In this document: one piece after another, positions 1 to 6,229 of the stretch
How positions within the stretch are numbered: the stretch's first letter is position 1
How the letters are laid out: every line of letters begins with the position of its first letter
Assembly: GCA_910580045.1 (NCBI GenBank)
Contig: CAJTXF010000087.1
Coordinates: 1-8,935 of the forward strand
Length of the DNA stretch: 8,935 nucleotides
Reading direction: 5' to 3'
Source of the DNA: an uncultured Eubacteriales bacterium
GTDB lineage: Bacteria > Bacillota > Clostridia > Oscillospirales > Acutalibacteraceae
The notes under the pieces: model-generated
Told to the model about the DNA's origin: nothing
Databases searched by the model: none
What the model saw: the letters and a program-made list of their open reading frames with translations, nothing else
Made by a program: the position numbers and the translations under genes

Positions 1-106
1 GGGGCTCTGCCCCCGCACCCCTGCCACCTTTTGAAAAAGGTGGACGAAAACTTCCATTCCGTCTCTAACTTGCTCGTTCCGCCTGGCACTGCCCCGAGCC
101 GTCAGG
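1..106 (-). repeat. Truncated copy of structured dispersed repeat (copy C)
   Basis: Read on the minus strand this starts with CCTGACGGCTCGGGGCAG (106 down to 89), matching the outer end of the other copies (CCTAACGGCTCGAGGCAG at 8812 and, reversed, at 7459). It continues through AGACGGAATG, shared with the 7459 copy. Then come the framed stem GTCCA...TGGCAGGGG (24-43: 9-bp stem in CCACCTTTT/AAAAGGTGG) and the GGGGC-TCT-GCCCC hairpin at 1-13. The element is cut by the window start. It ends 55 bases before the walJ start codon. No coding potential is evident. Membership of the family is seen directly from the shared blocks; how far it extends to the left is unknown. Confidence 0.75.
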
Positions 107-118
107 CGGCATTCCTTA

Positions 119-144
119 CCCCCGTTTTCCACGGGGGCTATTTT
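119..144 (+). terminator. Terminator-like hairpin in the walJ leader
   Basis: CCCCCGT (119-125) pairs perfectly with ACGGGGG (131-137) around a 5-nt loop, followed by CTATTTT. It sits between repeat copy C and the walJ ribosome binding site. The T run is short, so this may be a weak terminator for upstream transcription, an attenuator, or part of the flanking repeat. I saw no convincing promoter between it and walJ. Confidence 0.4.
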
Positions 145-161
145 ATGCGGAGGTGTTTCTC

Positions 162-944
162 ATGGCCCGTCTATGCCCCCTGTTCTCCGGCAGCTCCGGG
201 AACAGCTACTATATCGGCTCCCGCAGCGGCGGCGTACTTATCGACTGCGGCCGCAGCGCCCGCCAGACAGAGGGGATGCTCCGCCTCTGCGGCATTGACC
301 CCCTTGCCCTCCACGCAATCTTCGTCACTCACGAGCACACGGACCATACCAGCGGCATCCGGGTGTTTGCCAAGAAGTTCGGCCTGCCTGTGTACGCCTC
401 CCCAGGCACCCTGGAGGCCATTGCCCCCGGCCTCCCTCAGGCTGATTTGCGGCCCCTTACCGGCCCGGTGGAGGCGGCTGGCATGATTCTGGAGGCTTTC
501 CCCGTGTCCCATGACTGCATCCAGCCTGTGGGGTACCGGGTACATACTGGGGATGGCCGGAGCTTCTGCCTGGCCACGGACTTGGGCTGCCTCTCAGAGG
601 AGGTGAAGGAGGCCCTGCGGGGCTGTGACGCTGTGGTGCTGGAGTCCAACCACGATGTGGAGCTGCTGCGCAGCGGCCCCTATCCCTATCACCTAAAGCG
701 GCGCATCCTCTCTGACCAGGGCCATCTCTCCAATGAAATCTGCGCGGCTTTTTTGCCTGAGCTGCTCAGAAGCGGGGTGCGGCGGTTCATTCTCGGCCAC
801 CTGAGCCGGGAGAACAACCGGCCCCAGCTGGCCCTGGACGCAGCCCTGTCCGCCTTGAGCCAGGCGGGATACCGGCGGGAGGTGGACTATCTGCTGGAGG
901 CCGCGCCGGTGGAGAATACCCAGGCCAGGACGGTGATTTTCTGA
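162..944 (+). CDS. walJ: Metallo-beta-lactamase-fold hydrolase, WalJ/YycJ family
   Basis: This is a 260-residue metallo-beta-lactamase-fold protein of the YycJ/WalJ type, a predicted cytoplasmic exonuclease or phosphodiesterase linked in Firmicutes to the WalRK cell-wall regulon and to DNA replication/repair. Visible features are the N-terminal LFSGSSGNS block typical of the family and the metal motif THEHTDH (residues 56-62). Further likely metal ligands are H117 (in SHD), D140 (in ATDLG), H164 (in SNHD) and H213 (in GHLS). No signal peptide is present. The ATG at 162 is chosen because GGAGG (149-153) lies 8 nt upstream; an upstream in-frame GTG at 153 overlaps that site. The stop overlaps the rlmH start by one base, so the two are probably co-transcribed. 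The walJ-rlmH association is also known from Bacillus and Staphylococcus; walRK itself is not in the window. Family assignment is firm, while the exact substrate is not known from sequence. Confidence 0.93.
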   Translation: MARLCPLFSGSSGNSYYIGSRSGGVLIDCGRSARQTEGMLRLCGIDPLALHAIFVTHEHTDHTSGIRVFAKKFGLPVYASPGTLEAIAPGLPQADLRPLTGPVEAAGMILEAFPVSHDCIQPVGYRVHTGDGRSFCLATDLGCLSEEVKEALRGCDAVVLESNHDVELLRSGPYPYHLKRRILSDQGHLSNEICAAFLPELLRSGVRRFILGHLSRENNRPQLALDAALSALSQAGYRREVDYLLEAAPVENTQARTVIF

Positions 945-1414
945 TGCTGAATGTGCGGGTGATTTGCCTGGGCAAGCTCCAGGAGCCCTTTTGGCAGGCA
1001 GCGGTGGGGGAGTACCAGAAGCGGCTGGGGGGCCTGTGCAGGCTGGAAATCCTCCAACTCCCAGAGGAAAAGCTGCCCCAGAACCCTTCAGAGGCCCAAA
1101 TCCAAGGGGCTTTGGACAGAGAGGCCCGGCTGATTCTGCCCAAGCTGAAAGGGGCCGTGTATCCCCTGTGCATTGAGGGCAGGCAGCTGGATTCGCCTGG
1201 CATGGCTGACCTGCTGGAGAAGGCCATGCAGTCCCCTGGGGCGGTGAGCTTTGTGGTTGGCAGCTCCCACGGCCTGGGGGAGCAGGTCAAGGCGGCGGGC
1301 CAGGGCATCTCCATGTCCAAGATGACTTTTCCCCACCAGCTGGCCCGGGTGATGCTCTGCGAGCAAATCTACCGGGGCTTTCAGATTCTGCGGGGCAGCC
1401 CCTATCATAAATAG
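944..1414 (+). CDS. rlmH: 23S rRNA pseudouridine-1915 N3-methyltransferase RlmH
   Basis: RlmH is a SPOUT-class (trefoil knot) methyltransferase that uses S-adenosylmethionine to methylate N3 of pseudouridine 1915 in helix 69 of 23S rRNA on assembled ribosomes. The protein is 156 residues, the usual length. It shows the SAM-binding VVGSSHGLG stretch (residues 104-112) and the nearly invariant C-terminal block around HQLARVMLCEQIYRG ending in RGSPYHK. The ATG shares its A with the walJ TGA stop, so translation is probably coupled and no independent promoter is seen. A strong hairpin terminator follows directly. The 3' end codes for YHK and contains TATCATAAATAG, the same context that SCC elements use as an attachment site in Staphylococcus (orfX). 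No inserted element is present here, and rlmH is intact. Confidence 0.97.
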   Translation: MLNVRVICLGKLQEPFWQAAVGEYQKRLGGLCRLEILQLPEEKLPQNPSEAQIQGALDREARLILPKLKGAVYPLCIEGRQLDSPGMADLLEKAMQSPGAVSFVVGSSHGLGEQVKAAGQGISMSKMTFPHQLARVMLCEQIYRGFQILRGSPYHK

Positions 1415-1415
1415 A

Positions 1416-1450
1416 AACAACCGGACGGTGGAAACCATCCGGTTGTTTTT
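1416..1450 (+). terminator. Intrinsic terminator after rlmH
   Basis: AACAACCGGA (1416-1425) pairs with TCCGGTTGTT (1438-1447). The stem extends by two more G-C pairs past a C-A mismatch, and TTTTT runs to 1450. It begins one base after the rlmH stop. It lies between convergent genes (the EIIC gene ends at 1469 on the other strand) and could also act in reverse, though the T run is poorer on that strand. Confidence 0.9.
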
Positions 1451-1468
1451 GCGTTTTGGGGAAATCTC

Positions 1469-2560
1469 TTACACGTCCAGCTTCATGTCCCCGGGCTTGA
1501 CCCAGCCCAGCTTCCGCAGGCCCAAGTCAAACACAAAGGACAGCGCCGCCGGGAGGAGGAAGCACACCAGGACCAGGCCCAGCCAGTCGAAGCCGGTAAT
1601 GGCCGCTTTCGCGCCAGTAGCCACGTCGTTTACCCAGCCGGAGTAGACTCCAATCTGGCCCACCAGGCCGCAGGTGCCCATGCCCGAGGCCACGCCGCCG
1701 GAGGGGTCGTTCATCCGCAGGCCGAACAGGCAGGTGGCAATGGGCCCGGTAATGGCCGAGGCCAGCGTGGGGGCAATCCAGATGCGGGGGTTCTTGATGA
1801 TGTTGGGCACCTGGAGCATGGAGGTGCCCAGCCCCTGGGCGACCAGCCCGCCCCAGCGGTTCTCCCGGAAGCTGATAACCGCGAAGCCAATCATCTGGGC
1901 GCAGCAGCCCGCCACGGCGGCTCCCCCGGCCAGGCCCGTCAGCCCAAAGGCCGCGCACAGGGCCGCGGAGGAGATGGGCAGGGTCAGGGCAATACCCACC
2001 AGCACGGACACCACAATGCCCATCCAGAAGGGCTGCAGCACAGTGGCGTCCTTAATCAGCTGGCCAAAGGCCGTGGCCACTGAGCCGATGGCCGGGGCCA
2101 GCAGATAGGCCAGGGCAGAGCCCACTCCAATGGTCACCAGGGGGGTGACCAGAATGTCCACCGGGGTCTTTTTGCTGACCAGCTTGCCCAGCTCACAGGC
2201 CGGGATTGCCAGCAGCAGCACAGCCAGAGGGCCTCCGCCGCCCCCCAGGGAGTTGCAGGCCGTGCCCACAGCGGTCAGGGAGAACAGCACCAGGGGCGGG
2301 GCTTTCAGGGCCGAGCCGATGGCAATGGCCATGGCGGGCCCGGCCATGGACTTGGCGAAGCCGCCCACGTCCACCAGCACCTGGATGCCCAGCTGGGTGC
2401 CCAAAGTGGAGATAATGGTCCCCACCAGCAGGGAGGCGAACAGGCCCTGGGCCATGGCGCTCATGGCGTCCACAAAGTAGAGCCGTAAGTAGGACTTGGC
2501 GGCCTCCCAGCCAGTGGGTTTGGCGGGGGCCGCGGGTTGCTCTTTGGATTTTTTGCTCAA
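1469..2560 (-). CDS. PTS EIIC-type membrane transporter (PTS_EIIC_2 family)
   Basis: This 363-residue hydrophobic protein resembles the PTS_EIIC_2 (EIIC-like) family of phosphotransferase-system permeases. It has a short, Lys/Pro-rich cytoplasmic N-terminus (about 20 residues) followed by roughly eight to ten membrane segments rich in Gly, Ala, Leu and Val. A Gly-rich loop (LGGGGGP) and the stretch PNIIKNPRIWIAP followed by RMNDPSGG are characteristic of the family as I recall it. The C-terminus is RKLGWVKPGDMKLDV. The start is taken as TTG at 2560: AAGGAG (2574 to 2569) lies 8 nt upstream, whereas the in-frame ATG at 2608 has no ribosome binding site and would add 16 unlikely residues. No EIIA or EIIB gene lies nearby, so it either borrows partners or is not a classical PTS permease. 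The substrate cannot be told. It has a consensus promoter and a long leader upstream, and stands alone as a single transcription unit. Confidence 0.85.
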   Translation of the reverse strand: MSKKSKEQPAAPAKPTGWEAAKSYLRLYFVDAMSAMAQGLFASLLVGTIISTLGTQLGIQVLVDVGGFAKSMAGPAMAIAIGSALKAPPLVLFSLTAVGTACNSLGGGGGPLAVLLLAIPACELGKLVSKKTPVDILVTPLVTIGVGSALAYLLAPAIGSVATAFGQLIKDATVLQPFWMGIVVSVLVGIALTLPISSAALCAAFGLTGLAGGAAVAGCCAQMIGFAVISFRENRWGGLVAQGLGTSMLQVPNIIKNPRIWIAPTLASAITGPIATCLFGLRMNDPSGGVASGMGTCGLVGQIGVYSGWVNDVATGAKAAITGFDWLGLVLVCFLLPAALSFVFDLGLRKLGWVKPGDMKLDV

Positions 2561-2774
2561 AGGGAAAACTCCTTCCAAAGCCGGAAGGGACAGGCCCCTC
2601 CAGCTCATACATTTTAAGAGTCAGGGAGGGAAAATCTATATTCGCTATGTTGCGCCGCCCTGGCGGCCGGGTTGGGCTTGGAAAATCGCCGCCGGTCTTT
2701 TCCGGCATAGTGGTCGTCTTCCGCGCCTACTGGCGGTTCTGCCTGGGCAGGGCCGTATTGGGTTCAATGCTATT
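2561..2774 (-). promoter_or_regulatory. Long 5' leader of the EIIC gene, possible cis-regulatory RNA
   Basis: From the predicted start site (about 2774) to the TTG codon there are about 210 nt of GC-rich leader. Local pairing is visible: on the minus strand GCCGG-AAAAGA-CCGGC (about 2704 down to 2689) and GGCCGCC-AGG-GCGGC (about 2667 to 2653). The ribosome binding site GGAAGGAG can pair with the TTTTCC just before the start codon. I could not match it to a known riboswitch class, and no clear terminator is present in it. Together with 2781-2914 (two divergent promoters and the DUF6440 leader) this accounts for the gene-free stretch 2561-2914. Confidence 0.4.
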
Positions 2775-2780
2775 GATACT

Positions 2781-2808
2781 ATTATATCGGTTGCGCGGGA
2801 TTTGTCAA
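2781..2808 (-). promoter_or_regulatory. Consensus sigma-A promoter for the EIIC gene
   Basis: On the minus strand TTGACA (2808 to 2803) and TATAAT (2786 to 2781) are separated by 16 bp. Both hexamers match the vegetative consensus exactly. The predicted transcription start is near 2774. Confidence 0.85.
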
Positions 2809-2850
2809 GAGGGAACTGGGGAACGCAAAAGAGAAAGCCCTGGGGAGAAC

Positions 2851-2879
2851 TTGACGTAACGATGGCGCTGTGTTATAAT
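2851..2879 (+). promoter_or_regulatory. Sigma-A promoter for the DUF6440 gene
   Basis: TTGACG (2851-2856) and TATAAT (2874-2879) are separated by 17 bp. The start is predicted near 2886, giving a leader of about 30 nt before the ATG at 2915. It is back-to-back with the EIIC promoter; the two -35 boxes are 42 bp apart. Confidence 0.85.
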
Positions 2880-2914
2880 TTCTTTAAAATAAAAATAATA
2901 TAGGAGTGATTTTT

Positions 2915-3082
2915 ATGGATCGATTTGAAAAGATTTCCAGCAAAGGGAAGCTTACTGTGACGGAGGTTTGGAAGGATCGGGAAACCGGCGTCCTCTATCT
3001 GTTTCACAAGGATGGATACGCGGGAGGCCTTACGCCGCTGTTGGATAAGGACGGAAAGCCCATGACCGCTGAGACGGAATAA
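2915..3082 (+). CDS. Small DUF6440-type protein, 55 residues
   Basis: A 55-residue protein starts MDRFEKISSKGKLTVTEVW and ends MTAETE. The middle reads KDRETGVLYLFHKDGYAGGL followed by TPLLDKDGKP. This matches my recollection of the DUF6440 family, which is common in Clostridia: a short N-terminal strand-rich domain with the conserved ETGVxYL and GGLTPLLDxDGKP segments. No function is established. It has no membrane segment, signal peptide or cysteine pair, so a soluble cytoplasmic protein is likely. Gene support is strong: AGGAG (2902-2906) lies 8 nt before ATG, there is a near-consensus promoter upstream, and a strong terminator sits 26 nt after the stop, making it a compact monocistronic unit. 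It is divergent from the EIIC gene and convergent with gdhA, so neither neighbour reveals its role. Confidence 0.85.
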   Translation: MDRFEKISSKGKLTVTEVWKDRETGVLYLFHKDGYAGGLTPLLDKDGKPMTAETE

Positions 3083-3108
3083 CCGACTATCTGGGGTATT
3101 GCCGAAAG

Positions 3109-3146
3109 AAAAACCGCCGCTCAGCTGAGTGACGGTTTTTTCTTTT
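3109..3146 (+). terminator. Bidirectional intrinsic terminator
   Basis: AAAAACCGCCGCTCA (3109-3123) pairs with TGAGTGACGGTTTTT (3126-3140), with one mismatch and one G-T pair. It is followed by TTCTTTT on the plus strand and TTTTTCTTT on the minus strand. It can therefore end both the DUF6440 transcript and the convergent gdhA transcript. Confidence 0.9.
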
Positions 3147-3181
3147 GCTATAACATCAGGGGCAGAACCTGCGCAGGGAAA

Positions 3182-4513
3182 TCAAACCACACCCTGGGCA
3201 ATCATGGCGTCCGCAACCTTCACAAAGCCCGCGATGTTGGCGCCCACCACATAGTTCTTGGCATGGCCGTACTTCTCTGCCGCCGCGTCCGCGCTGGCAA
3301 AGATGTTCTCCATAATGCCCTGGAGCTTCTGGTCAACTTCCTCAAAGGTCCAGGAGAGGCGCTGGCTGTTCTGGCTCATCTCCAAAGCGGAGGTGGCCAC
3401 GCCGCCCGCGTTGGCAGCCTTGCCCGGGGCAAAGAGCACGCCCGCCTGCAGCAGCAGCTGGGTGGCCTCCAGGGTGGTGGGCATATTGGCGCCCTCTGCC
3501 ACGGCGATGACCCCGTTGGCAATCAGCTGCTTGGCGTCCTCCGCGTCCAGCTCGTTCTGGGTGGCGCAGGGCAGGGCCACATCACACTTGACGGACCAGA
3601 CGCCCTTGCCCTCGTGGTACTCGCTGTTAGGACGGTACTTCTTGTACTCGGTCAGCCGCTGGCGGTTGACCTCCTTAATCTCCTTGATAGCCGCCAGGTC
3701 AATGCCCTCGGCGTCGTAAATCCAGCCAGTGGAGTCGGACATGGTGACCGGCTTCGCGCCCAGTTCGTAGGCCTTCTGGGCGGCGTAGATGGCCACGTTG
3801 CCCGCGCCGGAGATGACCACAGTTTTGCCGGAGAGCTGGTGGCCGTTCTTTTTCAGCATAGCGTTGGTGAAGTACAAGAGGCCGTAGCCTGTGGCCTCGG
3901 TGCGGGCCAGAGAGCCGCCGTAGGTGAGACCCTTGCCAGTGAGTACGCCCTCGAAAGCGTTGCGCAGGCGCTTGTACTGGCCGAACATGTAACCAATCTC
4001 CCGGGCTCCGGTGCCGATGTCGCCAGCGGGCACGTCGGTGTCCGCGCCGATATGGCGGAACAGCTCGGTCATAAAGCTCTGGCAGAAGGCCATAATCTCA
4101 TTGTCAGACTTGCCTTTGGGGTCAAAGTCGCTGCCGCCCTTGCCGCCGCCAATGGGCAGGCCGGTCAGGCTGTTCTTGAAAATCTGCTCAAATCCCAGGA
4201 ACTTGATAACAGAGAGGTTCACAGAGGGGTGCAGCCGCAGGCCGCCTTTGTACGGGCCGATGGCGGAGTTGAACTGGACCCGGAAGCCCCGGTTCACCTG
4301 GACCTTGCCCTTATCGTCGACCCAGGGCACCCGGAAGATGATTTGGCGCTCAGGCTCAGTGATGCGCTCCAGAATGCCGTTCTGCTCATACTTGGGGTTC
4401 TGCTCAATTACAGGGGCAAGAGAGGTGAGCACCTCTTCCGCGGCCTGAAGAAACTCTGGCTCGTGGGAGTTCTTCTGCTTCAAAAGCTCCAGCTGGGCGG
4501 ATACATAAGACAT
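3182..4513 (-). CDS. gdhA: Glutamate dehydrogenase, probably NADP-specific
   Basis: GdhA catalyses reversible amination of 2-oxoglutarate to glutamate with ammonia; the hexameric short (about 450-residue) bacterial class fits its 443 residues. Substrate-domain residues K89, K113, catalytic K125 (in GGGKGGSDFDPKGKS) and D165 (in PAGDIG) fall at the same numbers as in the Clostridium symbiosum enzyme, as I recall them. The C-terminal half has a Rossmann motif GAGNVA followed by MSDSTG; this Ser-Asp-Ser end of the second strand is typical of NADP enzymes such as E. coli GdhA, so a biosynthetic role is likely. NAGGVATSALEMSQNS is also typical. Start: ATG at 4513 with GGAGG (4526 to 4522) 8 nt upstream; a longer reading from TTG at 4528 would put the ribosome binding site inside the gene. 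It is divergent from purB and ends at a shared terminator. Confidence 0.97.
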   Translation of the reverse strand: MSYVSAQLELLKQKNSHEPEFLQAAEEVLTSLAPVIEQNPKYEQNGILERITEPERQIIFRVPWVDDKGKVQVNRGFRVQFNSAIGPYKGGLRLHPSVNLSVIKFLGFEQIFKNSLTGLPIGGGKGGSDFDPKGKSDNEIMAFCQSFMTELFRHIGADTDVPAGDIGTGAREIGYMFGQYKRLRNAFEGVLTGKGLTYGGSLARTEATGYGLLYFTNAMLKKNGHQLSGKTVVISGAGNVAIYAAQKAYELGAKPVTMSDSTGWIYDAEGIDLAAIKEIKEVNRQRLTEYKKYRPNSEYHEGKGVWSVKCDVALPCATQNELDAEDAKQLIANGVIAVAEGANMPTTLEATQLLLQAGVLFAPGKAANAGGVATSALEMSQNSQRLSWTFEEVDQKLQGIMENIFASADAAAEKYGHAKNYVVGANIAGFVKVADAMIAQGVV

Positions 4514-4568
4514 AAGTTTTACCTCCAAAATGCAATTTTGGTACCGCTGTCCTGCAAATTACACATTT

Positions 4569-4597
4569 ATATTACCACAAAACTCAGGCTAAAACAA
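4569..4597 (-). promoter_or_regulatory. Possible gdhA promoter
   Basis: On the minus strand TTGTTT (4597 to 4592) and TAATAT (4574 to 4569) are 17 bp apart in an AT-rich intergenic stretch, about 55 nt before the gdhA ATG. Each hexamer matches the consensus only partly, and other AT-rich -10 candidates exist nearby. Confidence 0.4.
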
Positions 4598-4680
4598 GGG
4601 GGAAGGAAAAAGAAATTAAAAAATTTACAAATTTAACAGAAGGAAATTGCAGAACCGGCCTTTCCCTGGTATAAATTTCC

Positions 4681-4709
4681 TTGACAAGCAGAGGGTTTTC
4701 AAGTAGAAT
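4681..4709 (+). promoter_or_regulatory. Sigma-A promoter for purB
   Basis: TTGACA (4681-4686) and TAGAAT (4704-4709) have a 17-bp spacer. The transcription start is predicted near 4716, giving a leader of about 77 nt. No PurR box or guanine/adenine riboswitch core was recognised between here and the start codon. Confidence 0.8.
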
Positions 4710-4714
4710 AAATT

Positions 4715-4763
4715 CGTGTGTGCAGGGTTGTGTCCCCAAAGCCGTTTTTTAGAGGCACACACG
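4715..4763 (+). promoter_or_regulatory. Leader hairpin at the 5' end of the purB mRNA
   Basis: CGTGTGTGC (4715-4723) is perfectly complementary to GCACACACG (4755-4763), closing a 31-nt loop that includes TTTTTT (4745-4750). The first arm coincides with the predicted transcription start, so the mRNA 5' end would be paired. The ribosome binding site (AAGGAG, 4777-4782) lies outside it. A regulatory role is inferred only. Confidence 0.45.
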
Positions 4764-4792
4764 CCAAGACAATAAAAAGGAGCGGTTCGCCA

Positions 4793-6229
4793 ATGAACAG
4801 CAGAGATGTTTACGAGTCCCCCCTGTCAGCCCGGTACGCGGGCAAAGAGATGAAATATCTTTTCTCTCCGGACAAAAAGTTTTGCACCTGGCGGCGGCTG
4901 TGGATTGCCCTGGCCCAGGCGGAGCATGAGCTGGGCCTGCCTGTGTCAGCAGAGCAGGTGGAGGAGCTGCGCGCCCACCAGGAGGACATCAACTATGATG
5001 TGGCCGAGGAGCGGGAGCGGGTGGTCCGCCATGACGTGATGAGCCATGTGTACGCCTATGGCCAGCAGTGCCCCAAGGCGGCGGGCATCATCCACCTGGG
5101 CGCCACCTCCTGCTATGTGGGGGACAACACGGACATTATTATCATGACCGAGGCCCTGGAGCTGATTCGGGGCAAGCTGGTAAAGGTGCTGGGAATCCTG
5201 GCCAAGTTCGCAGAGGCGTACGCGGATTTGCCCACTTTGGCCTTCACCCACTTCCAGCCCGCCCAGCCCACTACGGTTGGCAAGCGGGCCGCCCTGTGGA
5301 TGCAGGATTTAATCATGGATTTGGAGGACGTGAACTGCCAGCTGGCCAAGACAAAGCTGCTGGGCTGCAAGGGCACCACAGGCACCCAGGCCAGCTTTTT
5401 GGAGCTGTTTGAGGGGGACCATGAAAAGGTCAAGGAGCTGGATAAGCGCATAGCCCAGCTGCTGGGCTATCAGGAGGTGTTCCCGGTCTCCGGCCAGACC
5501 TACTCCCGGAAGCTGGACAGCCAGATGCTGAACATCCTCTCCGGCATTGCCCAGAGCGCGGCCAAGTTCAGCAATGATATCCGGCTTCTGCAGCACTTAA
5601 AAGAGGTGGAGGAGCCCTTTGAGAAGGGCCAGATTGGCTCCAGCGCCATGGCCTATAAGCGCAACCCCATGCGCAGCGAGCGGATTGCCTCCCTGGCCCG
5701 GTATGTGATGAGCGACGCGCTGAACCCGGCCCTTACCGCCGCCACCCAGTGGTTTGAGCGGACCTTGGACGACTCGGCCAACAAGCGCATCAGTGTGGCC
5801 GAGGCATTCCTGGCCACGGACGGCATCCTGAACCTGTACGCCAACGTGGCGGACGGACTGGTGGTCTATCCCAAGGTGATTGAGCAGCGGCTGCTGAAAG
5901 AGCTGCCCTTTATGGCTACGGAGAATATCATGATGGACGCCGTCAAGCGGGGCGGCGACCGCCAGCAGCTCCACGAGGCTATCCGGGTCCATTCCATGGC
6001 CGCGGCCAAAGTGGTGAAGGAGCAGGGGGGAGAGAACGATTTGCTGGAGCGCATTGCCAATGACCCTCTCTTCGGGGTGAGCATGGAGGAGCTGCGGGAC
6101 ATCCTCAAGCCAGAGAAGTATGTGGGCCGTGCCCCAGAGCAGACGCGAGAGTTTTTGGCAGAGGTTATCCGGCCCCTGCTGGAGAAATATAAAGATGATG
6201 AGACACCGGCTGAGGAGGTTTCTGTATGA
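4793..6229 (+). CDS. purB: Adenylosuccinate lyase PurB
   Basis: PurB, a homotetrameric fumarase/aspartase-superfamily lyase, acts twice in purine synthesis: it releases fumarate from SAICAR to give AICAR, and from adenylosuccinate to give AMP. The 478-residue length fits the clostridial form. Visible active-site blocks are RHDVMSH (H80, H86), GATSCYVGDN (103-112), THFQPAQPTT (152-161, with likely catalytic acid H153) and the superfamily signature GSSAMAYKRNP (282-292) on the flexible loop that carries the base serine. The C-terminal tail is charged and variable. ATG at 4793 is chosen because AAGGAG (4777-4782) precedes it by 10 nt and family similarity begins there; an in-frame ATG at 4718 lies at the predicted transcription start with no ribosome binding site. 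The stop overlaps the GNAT start (ATGA), so the two form one operon. PurA, the preceding enzyme in AMP synthesis, is encoded downstream beyond the repeat block. Confidence 0.97.
   Translation: MNSRDVYESPLSARYAGKEMKYLFSPDKKFCTWRRLWIALAQAEHELGLPVSAEQVEELRAHQEDINYDVAEERERVVRHDVMSHVYAYGQQCPKAAGIIHLGATSCYVGDNTDIIIMTEALELIRGKLVKVLGILAKFAEAYADLPTLAFTHFQPAQPTTVGKRAALWMQDLIMDLEDVNCQLAKTKLLGCKGTTGTQASFLELFEGDHEKVKELDKRIAQLLGYQEVFPVSGQTYSRKLDSQMLNILSGIAQSAAKFSNDIRLLQHLKEVEEPFEKGQIGSSAMAYKRNPMRSERIASLARYVMSDALNPALTAATQWFERTLDDSANKRISVAEAFLATDGILNLYANVADGLVVYPKVIEQRLLKELPFMATENIMMDAVKRGGDRQQLHEAIRVHSMAAAKVVKEQGGENDLLERIANDPLFGVSMEELRDILKPEKYVGRAPEQTREFLAEVIRPLLEKYKDDETPAEEVSV

Noticed and set aside
31..486. 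151-codon frame overlapping the start of walJ
   Set aside because: It overlaps walJ out of frame, starts inside the repeat copy, and translates to a Pro/Ala/Ser-rich sequence typical of a wrong frame.
2193..2708. 171-codon minus-strand frame covering the EIIC leader and gene start
   Set aside because: It is out of frame with the EIIC protein, Arg/Pro/Gly-rich, and lacks a ribosome binding site. A leader peptide starting at 2708 is not supported.
3263..4636. 457-codon open frame antisense to gdhA
   Set aside because: It mirrors the well-supported gdhA frame in GC-rich sequence. The protein has no recognisable family, no ribosome binding site was found and it runs through the gdhA start region.
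4716..4792. Purine riboswitch or PurR operator in the purB leader
   Set aside because: The leader is too short for a purine riboswitch and lacks its core, and no CCGAACA-type PurR box was found.
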